Below are positions 1 through 10,879 of a stretch of DNA of 64,000 bases, one piece after another. The stretch spans positions 1-64,000 of the forward strand of contig CAXARX010000684.1 of the NCBI GenBank assembly GCA_963971425.1. Direction: 5' to 3'. Source of the stretch: Bryoerythrophyllum caledonicum. Taxonomy: Eukaryota; Streptophyta; Bryopsida; Pottiales; Pottiaceae. Made by a program: the position numbers and the translations under genes. Position 1 is the first letter of the stretch, and each line of letters begins with the position of its first letter. The notes below the pieces were generated by a model, which searched no databases, was not told the origin of the DNA, and saw only the letters and a program-made list of their open reading frames with translations.

Positions 1-146
1 GTAGTAGCGTCCATCGATACAATACAATTTTGCTGCTCCGACTATATTATGATGTAATGAATATCGTCAAGGCAGGAGTTATTTACTTTCGCGAAGACTC
101 CCTGACAGTGTCTGGATAGCACCGATGGCACAATCATGAGTTTGAC

Positions 147-511
147 GGCGCCACGCATATTTTTACATGGGATACTTCGTACCCGAGAACAAACAAACAC
201 GAGCCTACGAACACGCGACGGTATATACATCGTTTGTTCTTACATGGCGTTCGCATGTCGCACCTTCTTGCCCGAGATTTGGTTGTCGGTATTTCGCTGT
301 TTCACGAAAACAAAGGACGACGTGTACCGCTTTGCACAAATGCATGTTGTCAGCATTGTCGCATATATACCGTCGTCAGCAAACTGACAACTTTTGTATG
401 TCATTCGAAAACGACCGTGTAAGAACAATGCACATTTGTTTTGCCGTGAATGAGTCAGCGGGTAAAAACCGTCGTGTTTATCTTACCTCGTGTAAGAATA
501 TGCGTAGAGCC
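147..511. mobile_element. MITE family B copy (hAT-like, 8-bp target duplication)
   Basis: The ends are inverted versions of the family terminus seen elsewhere as GGCTCACCGTGTATTC. The right end reads CTCGTGTAAGAATATGCGTA then GAGCC. Flanks are aGTTTGAC and cGTTTGAC, a 7-of-8 target-site duplication. No transposase is encoded, so it is a non-autonomous DNA element. An 8-bp duplication points to hAT or a similar superfamily; the superfamily is inferred. Confidence 0.7.
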
Positions 512-1460
512 CGTTTGACTTTGTCAGGTCGTATTTCTTCATGCGCGATCGATTTGCGTTGTTTTTTGAAAAACGACTGTGCAGAGTGCTGCATAAGCTC
601 ATCATCAGCCACAGCGGCCTTGCGCTGGGGGGGGGGAGGGGGGTGAGGTGGTCATCTCACTTTTTGATATTTGTAAGAGCCCACCAAAAAGTTAGGTGGC
701 CATCCCACTTGTATAACAGCAAACGTGCCCTCGTAGAACAACCAGCGCTAAGCTTCTTACGATATTTGAAAAATGAACGGAGGAGGAAGAGGAAGCCTAC
801 TGCCGGCGTTTGAAAAGAACTGATGGTAGAAATCCTTTCTTTGTTGGCGCTGGTGAGAGAAAGAGAAACCTCTTTGTTTCTTTTCTAATTTTGAAAAAAT
901 GTCGGTGAAATGGAGGGTACTGTGCTGGCTCAAATGGCGTTCGTTAGAAACGAAAGGTTGGGTAAGCTTTGTTTTATGGTCCTAATTAACTGCTTAAGAG
1001 CTAAACGACCAACTTAGCAAAGTTGTGGCCAATTACCAACTAATTTCAAGGCTGCACTGTTTGATTTTTCACATGCACACTTGTAACAGCGCTCTGAGCA
1101 GAAGTACCAAATGCTAACGCAGTGATGAAAATTTGTAAGCCGCACCCTGCGGCTACAACTCTTATTTATGGTCGGATTATCGATATCTAATAAAAATTGT
1201 CATAGATGTAATTTTAAAACATCCGTTTTTGTAGTCATTATCAAATGACATGGAAGGCAATTCATTAAATGCAACAAATTTCGCTAATTCCAAATACATG
1301 GTCAATTAGTTCACTGAAATCTTTGTACGTTATAAGTAGCATAGAAAAATCATAGCACGATAATTAATAATTACCGTGTACTGCAAAGCTCAGGAAGCTT
1401 TTACAGCTGAATTTCATTTAGAGCAACAAGATGCGTAGCGCCCACAAATAGTTGAAATTT
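512..1460. other. Intergenic, no gene seen
   Basis: AT-rich spacer. It holds a G-rich run near 627-644, a short imperfect palindromic stretch with GGTGGCCATCCCAC-like sequence near 640-715, and a 40-bp motif near 1118-1157 (CAGTGATGAAAATTTGTAAG and onward) that recurs at about 9517 and, inverted, at about 12590-12632. No coding frame is convincing. Confidence 0.5.
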
Positions 1461-1767
1461 GGGAACCTACGGAAATTCATTGACAAAACATGAAATTCAA
1501 GATTTTAATTCCGCATTTACAACTACGGCAATTCAAGCAGACAATTTTTCTCCAGTTTTCGTAAGTAGTTTTTTATCGACGAAATATAACCAGTTAGAAT
1601 TCCCAAAAGGTAAACGTTTAATGTAGGAAAAACGACCAAATAGTCAGCCGTTTCTGACAGCACAGAAATCAAGACACGTCAAGACTGGAAATCAAGACAT
1701 GACTTGTAAGACTTTACTTAAAAATTCGTAAACATAAAAAGTCCTCAAATTGGATTTTCGTAACCCC
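1461..1767. mobile_element. MITE family A, old diverged copy
   Basis: It aligns along its length with the cleaner copy at 1993-2279. It has the same 5' order (CTACGGAAATTCATTGAC, then CATGAAATTCAAGAT) and a 3' end in TTTTCGTAACCCC instead of TTTCCGTAGCCCC. It is more diverged than the other copies, so probably older. Non-autonomous. Confidence 0.6.
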
Positions 1768-1992
1768 AAACTAGGCTCGCCGTGTATTCTTAGACGAGAC
1801 ATTTCGTATACGGGCTCACAAACATTCGGGGGGCTACGAAAATACAGTTTCAGGCCTTTTCAAGTCCAGGTTCATTGAAATAAATACTTACAAGTATGCC
1901 ACTTTTGAAGTCTGCATTTTCAGGAGCGACATTTCATGATACCGTTATTTTAACGTGAGAGGTTCACGTTTTGCAAGCCCAAGCGAATTGTT

Positions 1993-2279
1993 GGGGCTAC
2001 GGAAACTCAGTGACAAAACATGACATTTACGATATTTCAATCCCGCATTTACAAGTACGGGCATTGGAGCAGACAATTTTTCTCCGGTTTCCTTCAGCAA
2101 TTTTTCATCGATGACAAAAAATCCGGCTAGGGTTCACAAAACGTGAGCGTTTGGCGTTTAAACAACGGTTAAGTGCAGTGTAGTTTCTGAGATCGGAGGA
2201 ATCAAGATATGTGAGTTTGTATAACTTTACTGAAAAATTCGTGAACTTGAAAAGGCGTTGAATTATTTGCCGTAGCCCC
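1993..2279. mobile_element. MITE family A, complete copy with 8-bp target duplication
   Basis: Begins GGGGCTACGGAAACTCAGTG and ends TTTGCCGTAGCCCC, giving terminal inverted repeats of about 10-13 bp. It is flanked on both sides by GAATTGTT (1985-1992 and 2280-2287), an exact 8-bp target-site duplication. It is 287 bp long with no coding capacity. The duplication length fits hAT-type transposition; the class is inferred. Confidence 0.85.
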
Positions 2280-2344
2280 GAATTGTTTTGTCATCGATAA
2301 AATCCGAATATGAAATGTTCCCTTGAATTCCCGAACTTTAAAGC

Positions 2345-2398
2345 GCGGAATTAAAAAGTCGTAAATGTCATGTTTTGTCACTGAGTTTCCGTAGCCCC
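2345..2398 (-). mobile_element. MITE family A fragment, inverted
   Basis: Reads TTTTGTCACTGAGTTTCC then GTAGCCCC, the reverse complement of the family A left end. It lies in inverted orientation to the complete copy just upstream. Only the terminal piece is recognisable. Confidence 0.6.
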
Positions 2399-2400
2399 TT

Positions 2401-2697
2401 CGACGGTACATTTATCGTTTGTTTTTGCACGACGTGCTCATGACGCACTTACTTTAACAATATTCTGCTGTTGATAATTCATCGTTGCCTGAAAACAAAA
2501 GGCAGCGTCTACCGCTTCGTACAAACGAGTGTTGCCAGCATTGTCGCGCAACTACCGTCGCTAGCATACTGACAATTTTATAACGTCATTGGGAAACAAA
2601 GGTGCGGGAACAATTCATGTACGATTTACCATAAATAAATTTACGTGTATGACCTGTCGAATTTATCTTTCCTCGTGTAAGTATACACGGTGAGCCC
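2401..2697. mobile_element. MITE family B copy, one end truncated
   Basis: The right end CCTCGTGTAAGTATACACGG then TGAGCC is the family B terminus. The body matches 9053-9413. The left terminus is missing and abuts the inverted family A fragment. It ends 45 bp before the prominin-like exon, so it sits in that gene's intron or upstream flank. Confidence 0.6.
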
Positions 2698-2742
2698 CAA
2701 ATTCGGTGCTCAGCCTGACAAAGTGCCACTTTCTCGATACAG

Positions 2743-3486
2743 ATCAATATACCTCAAGTAGCAAGGCAAATACAATCAGCTATTGCAGATAGTTGGTCCT
2801 ACTCAACGCACCTTATTGAAGAAAATTTTCGTTCCATTTATGCTCTCTGCGATCCTGTTAGTGACGTTTTGGATGATTTAAAGTCGATGGATGCTACATA
2901 TCCAACCCCCTATTGGAACAAGTTTCACAGTAATTTAAAGAGCATGAGCGAAACTTACGATGGCTTACCCTCCTTCCAAAATATGTTGGATCAAGCTGAT
3001 ATAATTGACGGATTGCAAGAAAATTATAAAAATACTGTCGAGGATTTCATTTGCGAAGAAAAATGCCTCTTACATCAATTCACTGTACAAATGCAACAAT
3101 GCAAAACTCTTTTCAACGTGGATGACTCTTCTTCAATTTTAAAAGCAAAAATTGATATAGAAAAAGTGGTGCAAGAACAAGTGGATCTGTTGATTAAAGA
3201 AATAATCAGTGTCGTGGATTCCTGGGAAGATCGATTAAAGCTGAAAACAACTGAACGTATTAGCAATTGTAGTCCTCTGTACGATATAATAATACATCCG
3301 GTCGAAGTGTTGTGCAACGGTATACTTCGCCCTTCCGCCGCAATATTTTCTAATGTTTTAATCATGATGAGTTTGTACATAATTATGTGCTACTGCCTAC
3401 GCAAATTAATGAGGATTTACGCAGCAGGCTCGCCCGAGTCAAAGAAGTCTCGCATAGTATCTAGTCAAATGTTTGAAAATAAGTAA
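2743..3486 (+). CDS. Prominin-like protein, last exon (gene continues upstream or is a fragment)
   Basis: The frame opens directly after a splice-acceptor-like TTTCTCGATACAG at 2730-2742 and runs 247 codons to TAA at 3484-3486. The exon encodes a long helical extracellular loop with cysteines (a CEEKC motif in the middle). It then has NCSPLYDIIIHPVE, one strong membrane span (roughly residues 200-222) and a short basic cytoplasmic tail. The same order, CxPL-D, then LCxG, a span and basic tail, ends the longer gene at 21595-24039, whose five-span layout is that of prominins. Prominins are cholesterol-binding proteins of membrane protrusions. No upstream exon is visible in the 2.7 kb of transposon-filled DNA before it, so this is either the end of a gene starting outside the window or a duplicated gene fragment. 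No ATG start is claimed. Confidence 0.65.
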   Translation: MNIPQVARQIQSAIADSWSYSTHLIEENFRSIYALCDPVSDVLDDLKSMDATYPTPYWNKFHSNLKSMSETYDGLPSFQNMLDQADIIDGLQENYKNTVEDFICEEKCLLHQFTVQMQQCKTLFNVDDSSSILKAKIDIEKVVQEQVDLLIKEIISVVDSWEDRLKLKTTERISNCSPLYDIIIHPVEVLCNGILRPSAAIFSNVLIMMSLYIIMCYCLRKLMRIYAAGSPESKKSRIVSSQMFENK

Positions 3487-3689
3487 TCTGAGGTTTAACC
3501 GCGCCGTCGCGGCAGGGCCACTTAAACTCAATGACAAAACATGACATTTACGATATTTCAAACCCGCATTTATAAGTACAGGCATTGCAGCAGACGATTT
3601 TTTTCCTGTTTCCTTCAGAAATTTTTCACCGATGACAAAAAACCCTATTAGGGTTTACAAAACGTGAACGTTTTGCGTTAAAACAACGG

Positions 3690-3956
3690 TGATACGGAAT
3701 TCAAATTCCACGACGTCTGAATTCCACAATTTTTAAGTACGAATTTTTATTTTCGCGGTATATTGAAGTACGTGTTTTGATCTACGGCACATTAAGTAAC
3801 CGTTGCTTTAACGTCAAACATGCACGTTTAACAAACCGGAAGGAATTTTTTTGATTTCCGCGAAATATCATTCTCGAAAAATGTCTACTTAGAATGCCAA
3901 ACTCAAAAATTTGGAATCGAAAAGTCGCAATCAGAATGAACTGGAATCCGTATCGC
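3690..3956. mobile_element. MITE family C copy nested in family A
   Basis: The ends are inverted: GATACGGAATTC at the left and GGAATCCGTATCGC at the right, matching the family at 25023-25283. TAAAACAACGG occurs on both sides (3679-3689 and 3957-3967), a target-site duplication embedded in the host MITE sequence. No coding capacity. Confidence 0.7.
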
Positions 3957-3966
3957 TAAAACAACG

Positions 3967-4331
3967 GGCTCTCCGTGTATTCAAACACGAGACAATTTAT
4001 ATACGACATTGCATTGCCGAGTACACATTTACGGCGCAACAAACACACAGTGCTCATTGATGGTGTTTTGCAGACGCTACTTGTTTGACGCGAATTTATT
4101 ACCGGCTCGCCATACATTTGCGTTTGACGATCAAATTTTGTGAAGAACGGTAGAGCTAATCCTTTGTTGTGCGTTGGCTAAGAAATATCATCAACAACAG
4201 CTCGTTTACGAAGGCGCGTTTTTGACGTGTCATATACAAACAGCCGGTAAATGAACCGTCTTGCCATTGCAAAGTCGTATATTTAACGCCACGTATATGA
4301 ACAGCCTGGTCTATAAATACACGAAGAGCCC
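3967..4331. mobile_element. MITE family B copy nested in family A
   Basis: Starts GGCTCTCCGTGTATTC and ends AATACACGAAGAGCC, the family B inverted ends. It follows the family C copy immediately, and family A sequence resumes at its right edge (GGTTAAGCGCAGTG). This gives a three-element nest. Confidence 0.65.
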
Positions 4332-4866
4332 GGTTAAGCGCAGTGTAGTTTCTGAGATCGGAGGAATCAAGATATGTGGATTTGTATAACTTTACTTAAA
4401 ATTTGTGAACTTGAAAAAGCCTCGAATTGGATTTCCGTAGCCCCGTCGCGGCAGGAAGCAGCAAGCGTATACTTTGTGTGTTGTGGTCAAGTTTGGGTGC
4501 TGTATTCCTTCCATTTAACGGTTAACATCAGTATGCATATTAGTACATGGTGCAGTTTCGTGCCATGCGCTGTTTTTCTTTCGAAATTTGTTATACTTTT
4601 GTTCCGTGTTCCGGTTGGTTTTATTTGTGCTGCGCTTCCGGTGTCGCACAATCATAATGACTGGTCAGCATTGCTGAATCAGCAAGCTTGCAGCCGATCC
4701 TAAACAATCGCCTGCAGTTCACATTGAACATTCTTTCTTCTTCTTTCTTTCGTACTTTTCCGCTCTCCAAAATAAGAGCGCTTAATAAAACCAGGTGATG
4801 CACAAAACTAACTAAATTCGTCTAAGTTCGTTTAATCAAGAATCAGGCGAACTAAAGACGAAACAT

Positions 4867-5898
4867 CTATCGGTGACCACTTCCTGTAGCCGCCATTGGG
4901 TAGCCAAAGCGTGTTGGAAATCGAGCTGTGAGTATGCCGCAAGCCATTTGAAGAAATTTCACAATATAACACCCAAAGCAGCATGACCAAGGCATGTGGA
5001 GATGAATGCTGTGCCAATTGGTGTGATAAACTAGTCTGTGTTGATTATATAGTAAACAATAAAATAATAAATGACAACGGGTTTCAATCGCACCGCACGC
5101 GCAAAAAGCGCTGACAGCGCGACGGAATCGAAAATAATACGCAGCAACTGGCAAATGTCCACATAGATATTGGTTGATTCGGCATTCGCCTGCGCGCGGA
5201 AGATGATGATGTAATTGTAAGAGAAATGTAGGAGTTGGAAGTGATGGAAAAATTTGGCGTAGTTCGCCGCCTTGATCAGCTATTTCATACGCAGTTCCCC
5301 AACAATCACTTTGAATCCGTTTGAACATCGCTAGAAAGGTAGACGGAGACGGGTGCACAGCAAATAGTCCACGACGACGCATAATCGGAGAACGCCGAGC
5401 GCGCGCCGCCGCGTGATCTGCCTGCTCATTTCCATCAATCCCAGAATGACCGGGAATCCAGTGAAATGCAATATGGATAGACGGGCGTAGCTGATGAATC
5501 TGACGTACCGGCATATTGATAAGAATTATTTGCGGCCATGGTGGCCGCGGTGAAGCAAGTGCATGTAGCGCGGCCTGGGAATCACTAAAAATAACAACCT
5601 CGCCCAACGAATCCACACTCCGGGCGGAGAGCTCAGCCAAAACGTGACGTAAAGCAAGTAAAATTGCCTGAAGCTCAGCTTGAAGTACCATTGCCCGCGG
5701 ATCTATGCTCCGCGCCACTTCGCGTCGTCGACCCCCAGGACTCAGCACGACAAACGCGCAAGCTGCTCGACCATCCGCGACGGAGCCATCTGTATATATG
5801 CGTGTTATCGACTCGCCATTGCAAGTCTGTTCAGTCATACGTTGTTCCAATTCGAGAGCAGTCGAGCGATCAGCAATCGTAACAGAATATAGCTGCAA
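4867..5898 (-). pseudogene. LINE RNase H domain and C-terminal zinc finger
   Basis: Carries the RNase H1-type set in order: IYTDGS (first Asp), AELQAI (Glu), VIFSDSQAAL (Asp), and HWIPGHSGIDGNEQADHAA (His/Asp). It removes the RNA strand during LINE insertion in active relatives. The C-terminal part has INQYLCGHLP and then CACGAIETRCHLLFYC, a Cys/His cluster typical of I-type LINE ends. It is in the same frame as the C-terminal RT segment but separated from it by one in-frame stop. The region 4867-4960 after the zinc cluster is less conserved and may be past the original stop. Confidence 0.88.
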
Positions 5899-5914
5899 AT
5901 GTTGCCATGGCGGC

Positions 5915-7439
5915 GGCTATTCTTCCGGCGCAACCGCGCTTCGAAATTGGAAACCGTGCAACCCGGCCGCCGCGACTACTTCTCGTCGAACGATAGCCGC
6001 CGGCAGACGATACTGCGGTTTCGCGCTGCGCGCATACATGACACGCTGCCGTTGAATAATAGCTTTTAGTGCTCGATTATTAGTGCACCCAAGCTGCATC
6101 TCTCTTCTTGCACACGCTAGTTCAGCGTACGCGGTAATAGGCTGCACGCCTGCAAGAGCGCGCAATGCGATAGTGGACGTAGTAGAAAGACACCCAGTTG
6201 AAATTAAGAGCACAGTACGCTCGAACCGCTCCAATTCGCCTTCTACCACGCGCAATTTTAAAACCGGATACCACAGCTCCACTCCGTAGAACAGAGCAGG
6301 AAGAATAACAGCCTCGTACATCTTGATATAAAACTTTTGCGTAGGCCCAAAGTGTTGATTCGCCACGCGACGCAGCGCAAAAGTGAGTTTGGTAGCCTTT
6401 CCAACAGCCAGTGTGAAATGCTGCCGGAATGATAAAGACTGGTCGATGTGTATGCCGTGAGACCGTACCACAGGCCGTGCCACGATGAGACAGTTTCCAT
6501 CAGCCAAAACAGCAGGACGTGATTTCCAGACGAAAAATGGAAAAGCTCTGTTTTGCTGTTATTGATTTCGAGACCTAATCTTGCAGTCGTATGCCGCAAA
6601 AGCTGCAGATAGAGCAGAGCCTTATTTTCCGCATCAGCCAGGGTAGACGCCGTAACAATTACCGTCGTGTCGTCAGCGTAAAATTGGAGATGGCAATCTA
6701 CTGGCAAAATAGTGCGTGAAATGCTTTCGTTCACCAGCAACCACAAAAGCGGACTGAGACATCCCCCCTGTGGCGTACCTTTAGAACTGCAACGCTCAGC
6801 AACCGCGCCACCAAGGACGACGCGATTACAACGCGCAGCGAGGTAACTTTTCATGATTGAGCATATATAAGTCGGCGCCTGCCGCTCGGCCAGCGCGCAA
6901 TGTATTTGTGCATGTAACACGTTGTCGAAAGCGCCGGAGATGTCCAGTTTTATTGCCAACGCGACGCGCTTTTTATGTCGAGCCTCGTAATAAAATGACA
7001 GCTCAGATTCAAGTGCGTCGATAGTACTTCGACGCGGTAAGAATCCAAACTGCATTTCGCTGAACCACGGCTCGTCTGCAGTGAATGCCAAATGCAATAT
7101 ACGTCGATAAAGTAGTCGCTCAAATATACGTCCAAGGATCGGCAGCAATGAAATCGGTCTGTAACTGCCAGGCAGTGTGTAATCTGATTAGCCCGGCTTC
7201 GGTAAAATTATCACACGAGCAGTTTTGAGCACCGCAGGGAAATAAGCGAGAGACAAACAGGCGTTAAAAACGGCAACCAAAGCAGGAACAATTTGATCAA
7301 TGCACATTTGAATCAATACTGCCTGGATGCCGTCCGGGCCGGGAGCTTTTAATGATGGCTGCGATAGAATCGCTGTGCGCACCTCGGAATTGGTCACGAG
7401 CGGGAAATGTTGCTGCGGGATGATAGTAGCATTGAACAT
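5915..7439 (-). pseudogene. LINE reverse transcriptase segment (decayed)
   Basis: Copies LINE RNA into DNA at the target in intact relatives. The frame shows KAPGPDGIQ in the first RT block, then SYRPISLLPILGRIFE. Next come QFGFLPRRSTIDA, the LDISGAFDNV block with catalytic Asp, the GTPQGGCLSPLLW block and the FYADDTT catalytic block. A thumb-like helical part follows, with FYGVELWYP. The segment is decayed: an in-frame TAA lies just after PKPG near 7187, there is a reading-frame change near 6520 after the FHFSSGN segment, and an in-frame TAG near 5915 separates it from the RNase H part. The copy is dead. Identification as LINE RT is firm; sub-clade is inferred from the linked RNase H. Confidence 0.9.
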
Positions 7440-7579
7440 TAAAAATGGATTGTCCGTACTCGATGCTAATTAGCGAACCACAAGTACTGAAAAAGCACAG
7501 TGCTAACACGCAATGTTGAAAAAGTCATTATGAGCGCAGAGCTAGCATAACGCTCCGTTAAAACAACTTTTTGGATTTA

Positions 7580-8886
7580 TTACTACACAGCAGCGATAAA
7601 ATTATTGTATTCGTTGTAGTTGTACTTGTACTTAATTTTCCACTCTATTAAGACAGGAGCGCATTAACAAAACCAAATGACCACCAACAATATACTCAGA
7701 AAAAACGTAAGAAACTCTAAACCCAGTCAAATTTGAGCGAAAACAGTGCCATGTTACAGAAGCAACGAATCTGAATCCATAAAAGCAGAACCACCATTTG
7801 CTCAAGCCGACGCGCCCAAATCGCCAGTGCGCAAGATTGACTCCGAAACCACCACCCGCATCTCCAAGAGTTCGGCAAGCAAAACGCCAGCCAACAGCCC
7901 GTCGAAATATGCGACCAGAGAAGCACCATATCCCTCCAGCCCATGTCCAGTAAAACGCGTACTAAAGTCACTGCCATATGTAGTCAAGTGCGTTATCTTC
8001 TGTATCTGTAAATAGCCTAACTTGAAAATTGTCGCGTCGAGGTAGAGTAGCGGAGAAGCACCGAAACCACACTAGGTTCTACATGTTACTAAATAAACGA
8101 AGAAGAACGACTGTCTCGAGTATCCAAATCAACAGCTGACGTTTATTTGCATCGAGCTATGTATGTTGACGGAAAACGGTGTTCCAAAATCTGAACACTC
8201 ATTTTAAGAATCATGTCGAGATAAGGTCCGAGACAGAAATGCCACGGCATATGTTGTGTAGTAAAAAACCAAGCTGCCATATATTCCTCGCGGAAGGCGC
8301 TGAACATCCGGCAAAAGAATAAAATGTAAACCCTCGTCTCGATATTCCCGCAAGCGCGGGTCGACTGATCGGCTTAATTGAATCGATATAAATAGGCAGT
8401 CAGCGGCAGACGTCCGCACAGCATTTGATTTAGGAGACTGCGCGCGTTCCACGACAAAGACTGAGGAAGAGGTGGCATGAGAAGCGCCGGAACAATGCCT
8501 CGAAGAGATGTAGCGGGCGCACCAGTGAGCCAAGCCAGATTCCAGTTTTCAGCCGTATATTTATCGTACAGCGTTCCAAAAAGTTGCGGAGGTCGTTTTT
8601 CTTTGACTAACGGGACGCCTGATGTACTAGAGACGGGTAAACGCCGTGCCGCCGCTGCAGCATCATCAACAGCCACATTGCCTGGCACACCACAATGACC
8701 GGGTACCCAGTGCAGAACAATGAACAGGCGCCGCAAAGGGTCGCCCATAAGTACGCTTGCGAATTTGTTGACGGCCACCAACTGCTGCCATCGTGGACGA
8801 TCGGACATGAGCGCTTGCAACGCAGCTTGACTGTCAGTAAAGACATGGATCTCTTGCGCAACGAAAGTGGTGTTCGTTGCATTAGT
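7580..8886 (-). mobile_element. I-clade LINE, 5'-truncated copy 2
   Basis: A shorter minus-strand copy of a related LINE. The frame from about 8884 begins inside RNase H (VFTDSQAALQAL), continues with HWVPGHCGVPGN and reaches LLNQMLCGRLPLTAYLYRF, matching INQYLCGHLPVAAYYFRF of copy 1. An in-frame TAA follows near 8372, and the CGNIETR-type zinc segment continues beyond it. Downstream to about 7580 is 3' UTR with an AATGCGCTCCTG segment resembling the AAGCGCTCTTA segment of copy 1, then a loose ACAAG/TACAA-rich tail. The protein differs clearly from copy 1, so it is a second subfamily. Its 3' end lies next to the 5' edge of copy 1. The 3' boundary is approximate. Confidence 0.75.
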
Positions 8887-9052
8887 TGAAAACGTAGATG
8901 GTACGCAAAAATAAACAGTAAAAAACTATTCCATTTTCCAGCGCGAGATTATGCATCTACGTCTGCGACTTGCAGTCGTAATAACAACCAGCCAAAAAGT
9001 GGGGGCGGCCACCCCACTTTTTTATATATTCAACAACCCGCCAAAATTCTAT

Positions 9053-9413
9053 GGCTCACCGTGTATTTTTGCACAGGACATTTCTTACACGGGCAGGTAT
9101 AAACACGAGTCCATAACCTTACCACGGCACGTACATTGTTGGTTCTCACACGACGCTTTCATAACGCACCTTCAATGAAGATATTCTACTGTTAATACTT
9201 CATCGTTACCAGAAAACAAAAGGCAACGCCGTCTCATACAAATGTGTGTTGCCAACATTGTCACACATGTACCGTCGTATGCATACTGACATTCTTGTAC
9301 CGTCACTCGAAGACGGTCGTGCAATAACAATGCATGTAAGTATTACCATGAATATGCTCACGTATATGAACTGTCGTGTTTATCTTTCCTCGTGTAAGAA
9401 TACACGGTGAGCC
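9053..9413. mobile_element. MITE family B, complete copy
   Basis: Starts GGCTCACCGTGTATTTTTGC and ends CTCGTGTAAGAATACACGG then TGAGCC, giving inverted termini of about 25 bp. Flanks AATTCTAT and AATTCTTT match at 7 of 8 positions, a target-site duplication. It is 361 bp with no coding frame. Confidence 0.8.
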
Positions 9414-9581
9414 AATTCTTTAACAGCAAACGTACCCCCGTATAATAACAAACGTATTCTCGCATAACAGCCAGCACCTGGCTTTCTACGCCCTCACAAG
9501 AGGTATCCAAAGTTTGTGCAGTGATAAATCCGTGTAAGCCGCACTTCGCGGACACACTTCTTTTTTTATACACGACTACGA

Positions 9582-9961
9582 GGCTCACCGTGTATTCTTA
9601 CACGAGGAAAGATAAGCACGACAGTTCAAATACGTAAACTTATTCGTGGTAAAAGTTTCATGCACTGTTCTCGCACGAGTCGTGTGGCACGACCGGTTTC
9701 GAATGACGGTAAAAAATCGTCAATATGCTTACGACGGTACATGTGCGACAATGCCGGCACCATACATTTGTATGAAATGGTAAACGTTGCCTTTTGTTTC
9801 CTAGCAATGATGAAATATTGACAACAGAACATCGTCAATAAAGGTGCGTCATGAAGACGTCGTATTAAAACAAACGATGGATGTACCGTCGCGTCATTGC
9901 ATAGTCGTATATCTACCGTCACGTGTATGAACTTTCTCGTATTTAAATACACGGTGTGCCG
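9582..9961. mobile_element. MITE family B, complete copy with exact 8-bp duplication
   Basis: Starts GGCTCACCGTGTATTCTTAC and ends AAATACACGGTGTGCC. GACTACGA occurs exactly on both sides (9574-9581 and 9962-9969). It lies 168 bp from the previous copy. The body is the usual family sequence with long imperfect internal symmetry. Confidence 0.85.
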
Positions 9962-10548
9962 ACTACGACGCAAGCCAAGTTACTTCTTACACGCATAACG
10001 ATAAGCCGTTTAGAGAGAAGCGAATGCTTGGAACCAGCAAGTACGCACTAAGTGGGCTCCGCTATCGTTGTAGCATTGTTCAGCTCATTTAAGATGACAA
10101 AGTTCTTTCCTGTGCGATGTTCTGTTGCCAAACGTCGTCGTGCTATTTTCCCGTGCACTGTCTCGGTTTCTTATTTGAGATGATTTTACTGACGTTTTTT
10201 GCACTGCTAAATTTTAGAAAGCGGTACTACTTTAGTGCAGGCGCCTGTTGTATATTTCGCAGTAAATTCGGTACGCTTTAAGTCTCTAATAGTTTGGCTA
10301 TCGGTTGCTTTTGTACCATGACTTTTTCTCCAGGCAAAGCCGTGCACGCTAGTAGCGCTACTCATAAATGACGCACGAGAAACAATGCTTTATAACAAAA
10401 AGTCTGCGTCCAGCTCATTTCGATTTCGCCTTTTTAGTTTTGCTTTCATAAATTCGTCATTCCAAGTAAACATTTTTTGCGAACAAATTTTCTTTGAAGA
10501 CAAAACAATTAAATTTGTATTGCAAAACGTGAACATTTGGCATTAAAA
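9962..10548. other. Intergenic, no gene seen
   Basis: AT-rich unique-looking sequence with no long frame and no recognised repeat. Near 10518-10550 it has a GTGAACATTTGGCATTAAAA string resembling the internal part of MITE family A, possibly a decayed trace. Confidence 0.4.
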
Positions 10549-10879
10549 CGGCTATATTGGTCGAGTGAGTTTTTTTACTTCGTATAACAACGAGGCGTGC
10601 CGGTAAATTTGTTCAGCGGACGGTAGCGATGTTGATGTTGCGTTACCCGGTACGCGAACAGAAAAGCGCGTCGCAGAAAATTGAGTTTTCCGACAACAAA
10701 AGCAAAATGTCAATACAAAATTTCGCCTTTGTTGTTGGAAAACTCAATTTTCTGCGACGCGCTTTTCTGTTCGCGTACCGGGTAACGCAACATCAACATC
10801 GCTACCGTCCGCTAAACAAATTTACCGGCACGCTTTGTTGTTATAGGAAGTAGAAAAACTCACTCGACCGATATAGCCG
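10549..10879. mobile_element. Fold-back element (long inverted arms)
   Basis: Two arms of about 155 bp are near-perfect reverse complements. The left begins CGGCTATATTGGTCGAGTGA and the right ends TCACTCGACCGATATAGCCG. They meet around a short centre near 10714. The whole could form a single long hairpin. Single-arm relatives lie at 11381-11491 and 31461-31584. There is no coding capacity; the apparent frame across it is just the palindrome. Confidence 0.8.

Larger units (their letters stand above)
3515..4444. mobile_element. MITE family A copy split by two nested MITEs
   Basis: The left half (3515-3689) and right half (4332-4444, ending TTTCCGTAGCCCC) together match the complete copy at 1993-2279. 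Both outer flanks read GTCGCGGCA (3506-3514 and 4445-4453), consistent with the 8-bp duplication of this family plus one shared base. The intervening 640 bp are two other elements. It lies 29 bp past the prominin-like stop codon. Confidence 0.75.
4725..7560 (-). mobile_element. I-clade LINE with RNase H, 5'-truncated copy 1
   Basis: Minus-strand non-LTR retrotransposon remnant. In coding order it has reverse transcriptase (about 7440-5917), RNase H plus a C-terminal zinc finger (5898-4867), and a 3' UTR ending near 4725 in an AAGCGCTCTTATTTTGGAGA-type segment and a GAAAGAAAG-rich tail. The same 3' end closes the element at 27.8-30.3 kb. The endonuclease domain and ORF1 are absent, as expected for a 5'-truncated insertion. 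The 5' edge near 7560 is approximate. RNase H in the reading frame with this RT type places it in the I group of LINEs (I/Nimb/Ingi/Loa-like). The exact clade needs a tree. Confidence 0.85.

Noticed and set aside
7717-8015. Overlapping frames on both strands in the 3' part of LINE copy 2
   Set aside because: Likely chance frames in LINE 3' sequence; none continues the RNase H or zinc segment clearly.
10629-10853. Frame across the centre of the fold-back element
   Set aside because: It reads through both arms of a palindrome; no domain, no start context.
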